Source: Symbiodinium natans
Lineage: Eukaryota > Sar > Dinophyceae > Suessiales > Symbiodiniaceae
Direction: 5' to 3'
Assembly (NCBI GenBank): GCA_905221605.1
Contig: CAJNDS010000034.1
Location: forward strand, 124,001 to 188,000
DNA: 64,000 nt
This document shows positions 1 to 12,490 of the stretch, in pieces (positions within the stretch are counted from its first letter, which is position 1; each line of letters starts with the position of its first letter). The notes under the pieces are model-generated. The model saw only the letters and a list, made by a program, of their open reading frames with translations. It was not told the DNA's origin and searched no databases. Both the position numbers and the translations under genes were made by a program.

Positions 1-2917
1 GATGTCCAACAGAAGGTCGCAAATCGTCAAATATCGTCAAACTTAACTTGCCCGAGTTGCTTCAAGATGTTTCTGGCCGTGCGGAACCCGCCACAGTCGC
101 CCCCCGAGTTGATAGCAAGAGGACCGTGAAAGTTCGCAAAAAATACCTGGAGGAGTCACTACCCCAAGAAAACTCATCAGGAAACACTTGAAGACTGAAA
201 CGCGGCCGTGCTGCACGGAGGCCACTTGCTCTGTGCCACACGCGCGCCCACATGACGCCACGGGGCCCAAAGTCGTTCCAGTAAGTGTCCGCAGCCTTTG
301 TTGGGGGCTGCCGAGGGCAATTGTCACGCACTTGCAATCAGCGCGCGAAGCACGAAGCATACGGGAACATCATCTATGCCTAACAGGATTCGGGTACTGC
401 TGCAGGTACGATTGCACTGCATGAGGTTGGCGTCTTTGTTGATGGGAAAGTCACATGCACTCCCATTCACTACTTGTGAACACTTCTTTTTCAGCAACTC
501 GGCTTTGAAAACCCAATGCAAATCGCTTGGCGTTTCTCATTGCTACTAGTATCAGAGTCATCTCACACACAGACCCACACACACACACACACCCGCGCGC
601 TGACAGACTGACTGCTTGCCTGGCCGATTTACTGACTGACGCCGAGCAAACACAAACATTACTAGTAGGGTCAATAAAGAGGGAGCTGGAGGCGAAATCA
701 GGCTCATGGGATGATAGAACTATCAGACGGAGATCATTTTAAGTCATCCTACAACCCAAGCCTCGCAACAAGCTGGGGTGGCCGTCATCTTTGATGTAGT
801 TGGAAAGGAGATATTTTTAGGGGAAGGGGCCGCTTGTGGAGCATTGCCTGCCAGGCCACAACATCCTCCTCACCTTCCTGCAGCCAAACCCATGCATCCT
901 CGCCAGCGACACCAGTGGCCACAGAACACAATGTCGAGAGATGAAGTTGTGCTTGAGTGCAAACGCCGATCGTGGTTGTACATGTTGCTGGGCATCCACA
1001 GATCAAAGACAAATGGGCTGTTCCCACGCAAGTGTTGAGAGGACTTGGGGGGCTACTCTGCTACGCTCTTCACAGCAGCAGCGCCTTGTTGAGAGCGATG
1101 CATTTCTCGTACTTTCCGCCAAAGGTATGGAAGCCTTAGCATAGCTACACTTTCGGGGACTCTCCAGACATGCTTTCAACTTGGTGAGGCCACCTGTCCG
1201 ACTCAACCTCACCTCGAGCTCTGCCATCCTAACGTCGGGCCTGCTCGAGACGGTGAGTCGGGAAACCAATTTTGGTGAGACACATCAAGACTGATATGTT
1301 TTACACGTCTCAAGATGTATCCTGATCTTTACATGAAGCTGCTTGAAGAAGAGACTTTTGGCACACTTTGTTTTGCCATGCCCCCCCCCCCCACCGGTGC
1401 GGAGAATCTGCTGCCGATGGACTGCGCAAGAGACCGGCGTCGTGCAGCACCCGGTCCTTGTCCCCTTGGCGGCATTCTCACTATTGTTATTCTTCTTCTT
1501 CTTCTTATTCTTACTTCTTATTCCTATTATTATTAGCATAACTGCTACTGCTATTCCTAATGAATATTATTACTACTATTCTGATTATGATTATGGTCAC
1601 AGTCATTGTCGCTAGGACTGTTGCGATTAGATTGCTCATGCCTGTGAGCATCATCATTCTTGTGATACTCAGGATCGCAATCATACTCATTCTTGTTATC
1701 CGTCATGAAGCTTGTCTTGCCTCAGAGCAAACCAAGGAGCGGCACTCCTGAAATGCAATCAAGTCTATGGGCTCTCGCCTTGGCTTCTCGCTGGCCACAG
1801 GCACTCTACACACTGGCACAAAAAGTTCCTGGAACACTCTGGCTTGGCCAACTCTACGCTGAAGTGCACAATCCCTGTTCGAAGCTGAAAGCGTTCGTCT
1901 CCAAACATAGCTCTGTGCTCGTCGCATGCAGGAGAGAGCAAGAAGCATGTTCACTTTGTCAATCACACGCGTCGAACAAGCTCAAGACATACCAGACAAA
2001 GCCGATGCTCTTCCCGTGTTTCCGATTACGGGTGACTGCCGAGGCACACCATTGATGTCGCAATGACCCCTCCAGCTGTTCCATTGTTTCCATGATGAAC
2101 GCCGAAGAGGCTCCACCAGAAGATGTTGTAAGTGACGACCTCAGGGGGTCCCTACGACGGAGTCCAGTCCGAACATCTCTCGATCTCTCCCCACCCAGTC
2201 TCTATCTAGCACATGGCATTCATCGTATCCACTAGGCGCGCCTTTATCCGCACGGTCTGTGGAACAGGCATCACTTCGTTATCGTTCTGGAACGGATGTC
2301 TGCTCCAAGTCACAGACCTGGTAAAATGCAAAAGGGGCTTCGGCAAGCTGTCAGGACATATAAGGACTTGCTGATCCTGACATTTTCTGCAGAAACCGGT
2401 GCCCGTCCTGGGTCGGTCGACTTCGCAACAGCAGTGGTAGCCCAGAGAACCATCAGCAGTTGCGACACCGCTCGCGTTAGCCTTGCATGTCTCCAACAAT
2501 ATGGAGGAGACGGCTTTGTTGAGTCATGACGTTCGATCACTTCTTAACACATGGCTGGGCCCCACTTAAACCTCCGTACATACAGTGCACAGCATTTCAG
2601 CTTCGCTGGCACCAGGACAGTTGCATCGTCTCGATTGCCGGCCTTCACGTCGGCGCCGAAGGAGGGGCAGGACCAGGTCTTGCTGAAATTGCAAGGAAAG
2701 TCTTGAGGCAGCAGCTTGCCTCAGGACCCAAGAGTTCCAACACGCTTCCCTACCAAGGCCAGGACTTCTGCACTTGCTATTCGCCAGGGAAGCCAGACAA
2801 GACAAGGCAGGCGGTAGATCAAGATTATGGAAACGGTGAAGAAATGTCTCGCAAACGAGAAGCAAACGAGCATAACGAGTGCAGCCACGAGTGCCACTCT
2901 CGCTGCCACTCTTGCAG
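1..2917. other. Stretch without a supportable gene
   Basis: No exon chain with consistent splice phase was found on either strand. The stretch holds a CA/GT-type microsatellite around 567-596, a run of about 12 C at 1381-1392, and a T-rich tract (about 1490-1720) of TTC/ATT-type simple sequence. Long frames here, such as the minus-strand frame 2566-3087, have mixed composition and compete with frames on the other strand, so none is called. Confidence 0.5.
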
Positions 2918-3139
2918 AGGCCTAAGCGTGGCCGTATCGATGGCTCCGCGATGGGCAGTGCCTCCAACTCAGAGGCAGAGATGTCTTGTGCAATGTCTTT
3001 TGCATGGCACTCATTGGTGTCCATTGGTGCCCTTTGCTTTGTTACTTTGTTGATGTTTACCGCGTCATGCCCTACCCTGGCCTCCATGTTGTCCTGCGGG
3101 GCACTCTTTGAGCAGAGGCCTTTGGCGGATGCCTGGTAG
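2918..3139 (+). CDS. Possible C-terminal exon of a membrane protein
   Basis: After the acceptor CTCTTGCAG an open frame of 73 codons runs to TAG at 3137-3139. It begins with a basic patch (RPKRGR) and contains a hydrophobic stretch of about 30 residues (around LVSIGALCFVTLLMF) that could span a membrane. No family is recognised. The opposite strand is also open here (frame from 3087 downward), so the strand assignment is uncertain. It could equally be a chance frame. Confidence 0.3.
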   Translation, partial: RPKRGRIDGSAMGSASNSEAEMSCAMSFAWHSLVSIGALCFVTLLMFTASCPTLASMLSCGALFEQRPLADAW

Positions 3140-3541
3140 TGAGCGAAGTCCGCTACCTGCCCGAACTTGTAGAGACTCTCCTCAGCATTCTAGAAATCTC
3201 GAAGCAGTGAGGCGATCGCACTCAAAATATGGTGACTGATGGAAGGGTTGGCAGAGGTTTTTTGCGGCGCACCATGCGACGTTGTACGCTGAAAGTAGAC
3301 GCGCTACATTGCTACATTGCTACATTGCTACCAACTGGCGAATGCAGGGGGTCGACTCCGCTCCCTTCGCAGATGCACACCGACGCCAATGAAAACTGAA
3401 AGACCTGAGATTGTCAGAGAGTCAGAGCTATGTAAGGAGCCCAACAGATCCAGAGTCAATTCTTGCCTGTGCAGCCAAGTCGCTCAGAAGCAAGGATGCC
3501 TGGGAAAATCTGGGCAAGATACGGCTTAAGAAGCCACAAAG

Positions 3542-3949
3542 TGGCTTAGGGTTGAAGCCCGTAAGGTGCTGGCGATTGCTGCTGACTTGTATGTCCAGCA
3601 TGCAGCAACCTCGAGCTTACGCAGTGGCGGCAGAGGACGCTTGGGGGAGCCCAAGGCGCCCGGCAGCCGGGTGCGGAATCCGCACGCTTTTACTGAACGC
3701 AGGCTCGGCAAGCAACTGGGTTTCCTTCAGCACATCAAGGAGATGTATGCACTTCGCCCCAAGCGATTCTTCACTTCGTCCTCGTGTAGAGCCATGGTTC
3801 GGCTGAGGCTTTCGAGCCCCATCGCAGATACCTTGAACGCGCGACAGCTTCGAAGGATCTCCATCGTCTGTGGGCAAGCGGGAGCCTCTGCTGGAGCAGC
3901 CCAGCGGCCAAGGTGGCAAGGAATCAAAGGCTGGCAGCTTAGGGCTTAG
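3542..3949 (+). CDS. Probable C-terminal exon, unknown protein
   Basis: A frame of 135 codons opens directly after a CACAAAG acceptor and ends at TAG (3947-3949). Its N-terminal part (WLRVEARKVLAIAADLY) has the alternating charged and hydrophobic pattern of a helical protein, and the middle is basic (FTERRLGKQLGFLQHIK). No domain is recognised. Other plus-strand frames overlap at 3411-3806 and a minus-strand frame at 3617-3919, but this one has the most protein-like composition. Upstream exons were not found. Confidence 0.45.
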   Translation, partial: WLRVEARKVLAIAADLYVQHAATSSLRSGGRGRLGEPKAPGSRVRNPHAFTERRLGKQLGFLQHIKEMYALRPKRFFTSSSCRAMVRLRLSSPIADTLNARQLRRISIVCGQAGASAGAAQRPRWQGIKGWQLRA

Positions 3950-3975
3950 GGCCCTTAGGGCTTAGGACTTGGGAT
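3936..3975 (+). repeat. AGGGCTT tandem repeat
   Basis: Degenerate tandem copies of a 7-base AGGGCTT unit lie at the end of the preceding frame and run into T/G-rich sequence (GGGATGTTTTGGG). The unit resembles but is not identical to the plant/alveolate telomere unit TTTAGGG. An interstitial telomere-like tract is one reading, simple repeat expansion another. Confidence 0.5.
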
Positions 3976-6900
3976 GTTTTGGGTCTGGCAAGGTTTGGGG
4001 ATTCAGGTTTCGGTCATAAACCTACGTAGCGGCCCCCATGTTAGGTGAAGAATGAGGGCACCGTTTAGGGGTTGAGCTGATGTCTAGAACTTTTAACTCT
4101 CTGGGCTCGGAATTTACCCGCATGCGGATGAAAGCAGTCTCCATGAGCTAGAGCCCACACTGGCAGCAGGAACCGTTCTCGCGTCGCGAATCCAGACTCT
4201 GCACCCGTGTCGGCGCGAAGACGCAACATTGCGCTTGAACGAAGGCAGCACGTCTGCACGAGCTGTTTACTGGCCTGTCGGAAACCTCGACCTACCTGCG
4301 CTCACCGTGCATTTCCACCAGCCACATGGTTCGAAAGAACACGACATCGAACCCCAACGAATGCTTTTTAGCCTGATATAACGTGCATTGCTACAGTGAG
4401 GGCATAGTGTCGAAGGCATCACCGTACCCGTACTAGCGGGGAAACGTGGGGAACGAAGAGGATGTTTCAAGAATTTGCGAGCCCGCGCATGCAATGAAGC
4501 TTCGATATTTGCGGCATCCGTTGAAGACCACGGACACTACTCGAAACTTCTCGAAACATTGATACGGGCAGTGTTTTCGAGGGGTCACCTGCGCAAATCG
4601 CTGGAAGTACCGACGACATCGACCCACTCGGCAGAGAGCTTGAGCAGAAGAGAGCAACATGAAACGGTACACCTTCAAATGCTAAGGCTTACCGACTATA
4701 CATACTGACCCAAGCACTCCCCAAATGAGAAATAAATTAAACATGAACGCCCCAATTGCATGCTTACGGGGACTGGTCGTTCTTGTGGTCGTCGCTTGTG
4801 GCCATTAGACACGGAGATTTCATGCTTGATGTAGCCAGTTGACTCAGCTGACACGCTGAACACCCTAGCATGAACAGTGTGCCGAAGTATGTGCGTGCTT
4901 GCGGATTGCAGTATGGCGCTTGCAAAACAGTAACATTCGTGAACTTCGTGAACTGCACTACCCGGACGAGGTTGACATGTCTGCTCTGCTACGAGTGCTG
5001 GCGGGCAAGGAGGCTTAGCAAGCCTTTTCGATAGCACCAGCCACTCAGACAGTCGCTAACGCGTCTTAGTTGAGTCGCTTCTAGCTATTCTAGCTATCCG
5101 GCTACCCAGTCTGACGGGAATGAGGCTTTCTAAGCTGCAGACACACACTTGTTGGACTGAGAGGAATCTGAGAAACACCTGCTTCCTGAGGCTCAGCAGC
5201 CGCTTGAACGTAGACGTACACAGCATTCGAACCTGCTTTCCTAGGTACAACTCCCCAACCTCACTACATGGGCATCCTGAGTTGTCTTCGCCTTTCGGCG
5301 GGTGCCTTCGGCGCTATTCACCTAAGGTCGCCAGCGCCTAGGCAAAGAGTGAAACGGAAAATGCAAAAGCCAGGCAATTTGCCCAAAACCTGCAAGTTCC
5401 TCAAGGCTCCGAAGGAGTCGAGATCCTCACCTGGGCAAAGCAGCACTCGGTATTCCAAACTCATGTCCCACGACTGCAGGTGAGGCACATTGTCTGGTGC
5501 TCTGACCCCAAGAACCACAGAAGACGTTTGAACCTGAATCAAAGCTGTTGCTCCAACGATCTCACGACTGGTTCGGTATTGGAAACCTACTGAGGGCAGA
5601 ACTCTGGCATCTTCTCATACTCAGTAGTTGCCTCTGTCTTTTGCGGCCTGGCCGAGTGGGCACACTCCGCAGCCGCAAGCAACTGAAGCAAACGAGTCTG
5701 TTGAAGGCACACGGCTCAAATCGGCTCAAATCGGCTCAACATCTGCGTGCAACTCGCAGCCTTCGCTTCTTGGCATCAGGTTTTGTGGCCCGGCTGGCTT
5801 GAACTTCCTGACAAGGCCACAACACTTCAAGTGGAGCACAGGCCCTTCGTTGCCAAGGTCCTCTTTGTCGTACTGCATCCATGTTGGAAACCTCATCAAG
5901 CGCCCGGTGAGTCGGATCCTTATCTCGAAAGGCCAGGTTGCACGAAACCAATACAAAGCCACTACGCTTTTCACTTTGGGACTCCCGGCTGCTTCTCCAC
6001 CTCGGTCCTGCGCTTGATGGGGTCGTAGGCTGAAGAGTGCTGGACCCTGGGCCACACTCTTTGCACTTCTCCACGGCCGACGGGCAGTGCTATGTGAAGC
6101 TGTAAGGTGCGCACCGACAGTCAAACCAGCGCTTCACTTGCTTCAAGAAGTGCAGCTTCTGGCAACGCATCGCTGTCGAGCGAAAACCCAATTTAGCTGG
6201 ACAGCCCTTCAAGAGGCGGCAAACTCATCCGACATCCACTATAGTTCTCACATCAAGCGCGGTATCTTCCTTCCTTCCTTCCCTCCCTCCCTCCCTTCCT
6301 TCCTTTTAGCACACACTCCTTCCAAAAGCAAAACACGCTGTGACACACCAGCCCCCGGCAATCCAGCCGGCGCGCACATCCTCGATGGACGCTTCTGCAG
6401 TGTTCTCAATGGACATGCCGATGCGATCCCGGCGCAGATCCTGATAGGAAAACGATGCACATTTGGCATAAGTTGGGCCCACTGTGGCCCACACACGCTT
6501 CCCGTCCCGCATTGAAGAATATCACATGACACTTTCCAGCTGTGCCTTCACTTTGTCCATATTTACCTCAAGCCGCCAGTCATGCCAGTCGAAGAGAGAC
6601 AAGCAGAAACCTTCTGCAAAGGTGTCATTGCCCAGTCAGATATGATGTTCCATTATACTACTGCGTTCATAGGTGAGTAGAGCTGCTGCGTCGTCTCGAG
6701 TGTACGGGCAAACTCCCAAATAAGATCCAGTGCTTCCATCCAAGTGCTTGCAGGTAGGAACCTCCAACCTCTACAAAAAAGGCAAGAGGTTGACGTGGCC
6801 TTGGGCCGTGGCCTCGTTCCAGTGCTTCTCCAGCACTCGGTGATTGTGGGCCAAAGCCTTAGCGACGTCTTGCTCTCGTGAAGCCTGCAACAAAAGTCGA

Positions 6901-7080
6901 CTCCTCCGCTTCGTGTGCTTAGAGGCAGATATTGGGCGGATTCATCTTACATAATGTACCCTTTCTGCTACCCTCAACGATGAAAGGCAGAACGCATCCG
7001 CATCGACACTCTAAACTATAAACTATAAACATCTATGAACCGTAAACCCTTGGTACCAGAAAATTAGAAGACACATGCAT
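3976..7080. other. Stretch without a supportable gene
   Basis: Frames up to 142 codons exist (for example plus 6087-6515, minus 5726-6124), but none has matching splice sites or convincing composition. A CCTT/CCCT microsatellite lies at about 6266-6305. A short tract (CTATAAACTATAAACATCTATGAACCGTAAAC) lies just before 7050. No RNA gene was recognised. Confidence 0.5.
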
Positions 7081-7602
7081 TCATCCGCCTAAGGCCACCG
7101 CTCGCATGTAGGCAACGTTCCAATCTACCTTTCCAGGGTTTAGAGGTCCGGGTCTGGGGGCTCTGATGCTCTCTGTCTTTTCCTCTCGCTTGGTGGCCTG
7201 GTGCCATCGGACCTTCTTTGGATAGATGACATCCATCATCGTCAGGATGATGATTGGAAAGCCCGCCTCAAAACAGCCCATGACGTGCCCAATTCCGCAC
7301 ATCTCCAAGGCCCCTGAGACCCGGGCCGTGAGGTCACGCGGGTTCACGATGTCAAGCTTGAAGTACATATTCACCCAAGTCAACGTCATGTCCTGATGAA
7401 AGGCCGGGAGGAGGGAAGCCCCAAACATTTTTCCCAAGACGCACCTGAATGACCTCCGCTGTCTCGATCTTCAGCTGTCTCCGTTCTTGAGCCTCCGCAA
7501 CTGGGGCTCTCATCTGTTGACGAAAGGGGTCAGGGGAGGAAAACAGAGGGAGCAGACCACGTGCACCTTGCCCCGGCAAAACATGACACGTATGCTATCA
7601 TA
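7081..7602 (-). CDS. Three-exon gene fragment, hydrophobic C-terminal domain
   Basis: Three minus-strand exons join in phase 0: 7602-7567 (12 codons, acceptor CTAG, donor AAG|GTGCAC), 7513-7445 (23 codons, donor CAG|GTGCGT) and 7392-7081 (103 codons plus TGA). The introns are 53 and 52 bases. The middle exon is charged and helical (AEAQERRQLKIETAEVIQ). The last exon holds WVNMYFKLDIV, a hydrophobic segment GCFEAGFPIIILTMMDVIY and a basic tail ending MRAVALGG. This may be a single-pass or peripheral membrane protein. The family is not recognised and the 5' end lies further upstream. Confidence 0.65.
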
Positions 7603-8010
7603 CTAGCGAGGACTGCCCGCGTATTTCAATGGCATCCACCTCCCTCGAGCCTTCCCCCGCAATCTCTCGACCCAACTCTCTCTCCTTTAAGATGAGCTCT
7701 CCAAAGTGCGAAACACGGGGCGCCAAGAAATCAAAGCATCAAAAGACATATCGCTCAGGTACCAACACGATGGATGTTCCAACAAACAGCCACTTCTGCT
7801 ACCATGGCAACGGGCTTGAAGGGGATGAGACGGTTACTTGCACCAAAGATGCTTTCGCAAGTACACGTGTAGACGTAAGCTGGAAGCAACATCTTGGGAT
7901 GCCGACGTGTGCGACTGCATGACGCGGGCACAGTAAAAAGGTGATGCCTGCTGGATGGAGCGGCGCCGCTCTTCTTTGACTTCCGCAGGCTGGCCAAGCA
8001 GTGCCATTGA

Positions 8011-8060
8011 GCATGCAGCACATTGCAGCACATTGCAGCACACTGCAGCACATTGCAGCA
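8011..8060 (+). repeat. Five 10-base units CATTGCAGCA
   Basis: Five near-identical tandem copies of CATTGCAGCA, with one C-for-T variant and one diverged first copy. Frames on both strands cross it and translate to repeats such as CCNVLQC, which inflates several ORFs here. They are not taken as genes. Confidence 0.8.
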
Positions 8061-9605
8061 TGAGATGCTCTGCCAAATCTCGACGAATCTCGCAAGTGGA
8101 GGCCTTGAACTGGTTGGAGAACCTTCGTCGAGCATCGCACGTGCAGACCGAGACTCCCTACGATGCCTCCACGTGCCTCCTCTAAGATGCCTTAAATTCA
8201 GGGCTTCTGATTCTCTTGCGATTTTTTCCTGAGCTTTTTGCCAATTTCTCACTCCTGTAGCTTTTTCCGGCTGTCTCTGCAGAAGAGGGGCTCACACTGC
8301 GCCCGGAAGCGCACGATGGGCGGCTTCGGCGGCCAACTGCGCATGGGAGTGGGGCTTGTCACTTTTTAATACAGAGACCTGCTCTACATTTCTGTTTCTA
8401 GTGCATCTACATGCATACTTCGAGTTATACTTACTCCATATTCATATATACCTATTCGTTTATATGTATGTGTATATATTGTATGTTCCAGGGATCTAGG
8501 AGGAAAAGATGCTTGGAGCGCGCCATCGTCCTTGCAAAGTCGAGGCCCTGTTTTGCGCGCGAGCTGCAGGGCTTCATAATCCCCTTTCTGCTGCATCTTT
8601 CTGCACCAGGGCACGTTGGTCACGATGGCTGGCGCATGGAATAAACGAGATAGTCTTATAAAGGTTCCGAAAACAATTCACAGCCTTCGCTCTCTCTCCT
8701 TGAAATTGCAGACCTCTGCCAAGAAGCACACAGCTAAGGCGAGCTGCATATGTCCACGTGCCCTTTTACTCTATGCTTTTCTTGAATGCTTGCCAAAAAA
8801 CTGGCCTGATGCGAGAATGGCGGACATCAACCTTGGACAGCGTTGGCCTCTGCTGCCGAAATCTTTCGATCTAGCGTCGGGCTAGATGCGGTCTCTCGTG
8901 CGAAGATCATATGGAATCACATGATAATGTGAAATAGCGATGCTGGCAGTAAGAACTGTCTCGCCCATCTGCCACACAGGCAGGCCGGAGAAATCACATA
9001 TTCGGCAGAAGCAATTCAAACATGATCGGCAGGAAGCGTGAACTTCGATTACCGCGACTCGCACTAGTGGCCGTGCTGTGCGCTCAGCTTCCATTTTGCG
9101 TGAGCTTGTCTCTCAGAATAGGAGGTGCCGCCTGACAGCATGTGGGTGCATTCATATTGCAATGTGCGCATCTTTGACTCTTTGACATCACCAGACTTGG
9201 AATGGATATGGAAGACCCCACCAGCCTTCGGCTTTGGCCTGGCAGGATCTTCACAGCATCCAACATGCGACAAGTGTCTCGCACCCCTCTCGTCCAACGT
9301 ACGCCAGGGACTCTTCGTAGCTGGCATCGCTTTGGTTGCAGCCTACAGCGGTGATTTATTGTTTTTTGAAGCACTCCGCAACGATGGCAAGCAAGGGACC
9401 GAGAGGCAGGCCTTACTGGACGCAGCCTGAAGGCTTTCAGGTGGAGCCTGCACACCGGGACAGAACGCAGGCTGCATGGACCAAGACACGAAATCCGATG
9501 TTGGCGATTTCATGTGCCAACACTACTACTGGCAACACCAAAATCTAAATTCCCACCTTCCTCTGCACGGGGGGAGAATTCCCATTGTTCGCTGCAACAC
9601 CGTTG
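8061..9605. other. Stretch without a firm gene
   Basis: The best frame is plus 9125-9430 (101 codons), which contains a hydrophobic stretch GLFVAGIALVAAYSGDLLFF. The minus strand is also open there, and no flanking splice sites support it. An AT-rich patch at 8400-8490 (TATATACC/TATATGTATG) is simple-sequence-like. Confidence 0.4.
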
Positions 9606-9837
9606 CTAGGTTGAGGCGGGCCTGACAGGTAGCTTGGCGAGCGCGGCGAATGCATCTGATGTCAGAGCCGCTCTAGGCACGCAGCCTTCCACGGGCTCCA
9701 TCAGCTTCTTCGCATGCACAGCCTCGACAGATGACGGGGTGATGGGTGACGACGGTGTACGTTGGACCGGGTGACCCGCCTGCATGAGCTTCTCCATGAG
9801 CTCTTGGCTTGGTTCCGGCTTCGACCGGGCTTTGGAC
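9606..9837 (-). CDS. C-terminal exon, Ser/Pro/Ala-rich unknown protein
   Basis: The exon begins after CCGTAGAG|G (one base completes a split codon), encodes 76 residues and ends at TAG (9606-9608). It starts basic (SKARSKPEPSQELMEKLM), has a Thr/Pro/Ser linker (RTPSSPITPSS), then HAKKLMEP and a hydrophobic, Ala-rich end (AFAALAKLPVRPAST). Composition and the acceptor make it a convincing coding exon. The function is unknown. The upstream intron reaches into an unusual T-rich, G-run-rich stretch (9840-9960), and the preceding exon was not found. Confidence 0.6.
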
Positions 9838-10438
9838 CTCTACGGATGGTTTCCGAAAATACAGGATACCCTTTTTTCAGGTTCCTTCAAAGGGATTATA
9901 TAGAATTTTGGGGGATTTAAGGGGTTACCCCTATTTTCGGAACTCCCCATATTGAAGCTTGAAAGAAAGCCAGGGGATCTGACAAGTGCCAGGTCGGCCT
10001 CGTGGAGGTAGGCGCACTCTTCTCGGCAGGGAGCCCCCTTGTCTGCACGTCATTGCAAGTGCACAATGCGGCAGCTAAGTGGTGGGAGTAGGGGCGTGCG
10101 TGCATGTGTGGGGGATGTGCAGAACGCCAAACAGTGCGACCGAGACTGTGTTTGAAGGGGCCGACGTGTTTGACCCAAACCCCTAGACGCAGCTACAGAC
10201 AAGAAAATTCCAAATCGACACTGACCACACCTCAAAGCCGGGAAATCAGCGAACACGAATCGCAAGAAGACGTGCTGATAGACACTGTAGACAGCAAAAC
10301 CCGAAATGACAACAAGCACAGATCGAAGTAGATGCAGCTCGAAACAAACACGCCTCAAAAGCGAAATCCTTCAGAGCAGGTCGAACGAAGCCAGGGGCAG
10401 CGAAGGCGGCCAAAGGTCCCCCCAAGTCCTGCTTGGCC
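9838..10438. other. Stretch without a supportable gene
   Basis: The first part has runs of A/T and G (TTATATAGAATTTTGGGGGATTTAAGGGG) unlike its surroundings and reminiscent of the element at 10439-10784. Frames on both strands are mixed and lack splice support. Confidence 0.4.
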
Positions 10439-10784
10439 TTAATCCGAGCACCCGATTAATTAATACCCCCACATTTAAAGATTCTTTTGTCCGGAAGCCC
10501 GCCGGAAGACTACTTTCCATTAGGGGGGATTTCGTATGGGGAAAACCCCTCACATCTAAAGAAATTGTTTTGAGAGGGGGTCCAAAAAATCTGTCGGCAG
10601 GCTTCTTGTTTTGCTTGCGGAGATGCGAAGCTACAGCACCTCAGGGATCTGCAGCCTATTGTTTTTAATGGAGAATCAATGCAGGGCCATGGTCCAATAA
10701 GATTATATGCGGAACCCTGCCTTCCTTATTGCGGTGGGGCGGGGGGGGGGGGCCCCCCCCAATTTAAACAGGTGCTCGGATTAA
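10439..10784. mobile_element. MITE-like element with 14-base terminal inverted repeats
   Basis: The 14 bases TTAATCCGAGCACC at 10439-10452 return as the exact reverse complement at 10771-10784, 346 bases end to end. Flanks add a short extension (CTTGG outside both ends). The interior has no convincing gene. It contains alternating A-rich and G-run segments and a G12/C8 block at about 10741-10760 able to form a hairpin. Size and structure fit a non-autonomous inverted-repeat element. A clear target-site duplication was not found, so a folded repeat of other origin is possible. Confidence 0.5.
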
Positions 10785-12490
10785 CCCAAGAAGGCTGTAA
10801 AATTCGCGCGAGCCCCCAGGTTCTACCGTAACTGTCGTGCTCAGCGAACACGAAACCCCCAAGTAGAGCAAAAACCAAAACGCGACGCGACTAACACCCG
10901 TCGCTGCATTGCGGGTTTGAAGTTTATAGCTGTCTCCAGACTGCACGTCGTCAGCTCCACTCTTTGGTCTGCTCCCAAATAGGTTGCAGTCTGTCTGTCC
11001 GACCCAAAGCCGGCCTAGTTCACTGATTTAAGGCAACCATCATTTCACCAAAAAGCAAGATACTGGCCTGCAGCTGGCCTCTGAAATCAAGTATGAGCTT
11101 GGCAGCTTTGCTTTCAGGAGTCCCTGCTTACCAGTTCTAGCTACTGCTTCAGCATGCCTATCTCGAAGCCTCTCCAACCCATTCTGGCAACACCTCGTGG
11201 ACTTGCGATCTGTAAGCTCCATGCGCAGGCACATCCGAGGCATGCGAGCTCTGCCTGAGTGCTGAATGCCCTCTCGGCAGCTCTTGCCTCTTGGCATTCT
11301 GACGCAAAGTCGGCACTGTGCCCCAGACTCCAGCATGCCAGGTCTGGCAATCCTGGCGACATGCGGCGACTCTGCTGCGCCCGGCAAACAGGCAAACAGC
11401 AGCAACCACGGCAGGTTTGCGTGGGTTGAGGCACAGCCTGACATGGGTCCCAAGGGTCCAACGACGCAACGGGTAGCCAGATCGCAACGGAGGCCTTCTT
11501 CGTAGCACTGGCCCGCGGTACTGGAGACGGCGGCTTCTTAGCCGATGCAAGGCTTCGCAAGAGGCTTCGCATGATGCTACATATTATGAAGCTGCACATG
11601 AAGCTGCAATATGAGAACATGGACTCCTGCTCTTGTATAACCTCAGCGCCAAACATCCAGGAAGCTTGAGGCGCGCCTGAGCAAGTCACACAATCTGTGT
11701 TGGCCTCCTAGCCCAACCTCGTAGGGCCCACTCCGCTTGGAGATTCCACGTTTGAGGCTCCAACCTCGAGGCTGCCTCCAGCCAGGGATCCTCCCTTGGC
11801 GCTCTGAGCGGACCCAGCCCGCCCCCAAACCCTGGCCCCGGATCTCTTCTGATCTCTTCCGGCGGCTTCTAATCTTTGGGAGTGGGCCCTCCGGAATTGA
11901 GGCTTGGGCGTTTGCCGAGCGCCATCTTCGACCATGGCCTTGAAAGCCACGATGTCCCAAAATGTCCCAAACCGTCAACAACCATCAACCACGTGCGCGG
12001 TGCGCGCACGTCGGGCACACGCAGGGCCCTGCAGCGACTGTTTCTGGGTCTCGCACTGACTTCGGCTGAGCTGCAGCAACCTGCCACGCCATGTTGAAAC
12101 AGGGCGGTCACAACCAAGGCGCTGCGGTCTTGCCGCTGCCATTCCGGGCCTCCTTCTCGTCCTTCAGGGCCGTCTCCTTCTCCGCAAAATGTTCCACAAC
12201 AAGCTGAGGAAATCTGTGGACATTTAACCTTTGTAAGGTTTGGGCTTTGGGTTTTGGATTTACAGTTCTTGTGCAAGCTCCTTTGCAGCATCCCTACGCA
12301 AAAGTCTGCATGGCCGGAGCCACCCAATTTGGAAAACAACGCATAGCGATGTGAATAAGCTGAAACCACCCTCTCGCATGACCGCATGACCACCAATATT
12401 TGAGATATCAAGAAGAAGGTCACCTAAACTCGGATTTTGGCCCAACACAAGAAGGTTGCAAACAACAACTCGCGCAGGCTCAGGACCTAC
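10785..12490. other. Stretch with unassigned minus-strand frames
   Basis: Minus-strand frames of 112-184 codons cover 11040-12423, but none is bounded by matching splice sites. A possible final exon of the next gene upstream is the short minus frame ending at 12266-12268 (LLRRDAAKELAQEL then stop), preceded by an acceptor CATGCAG. Its phase does not fit exon 12607-12491 directly, so at least one further exon would be needed. Confidence 0.35.

Noticed and set aside
1285-1751. Frames with Asn/Lys or Leu/Ile runs
   Set aside because: They are translations of a TTC/ATT-rich tract.
3936-3975. Telomere or telomere relic
   Set aside because: The unit AGGGCTT differs from TTTAGGG and the tract is only about 40 bases.
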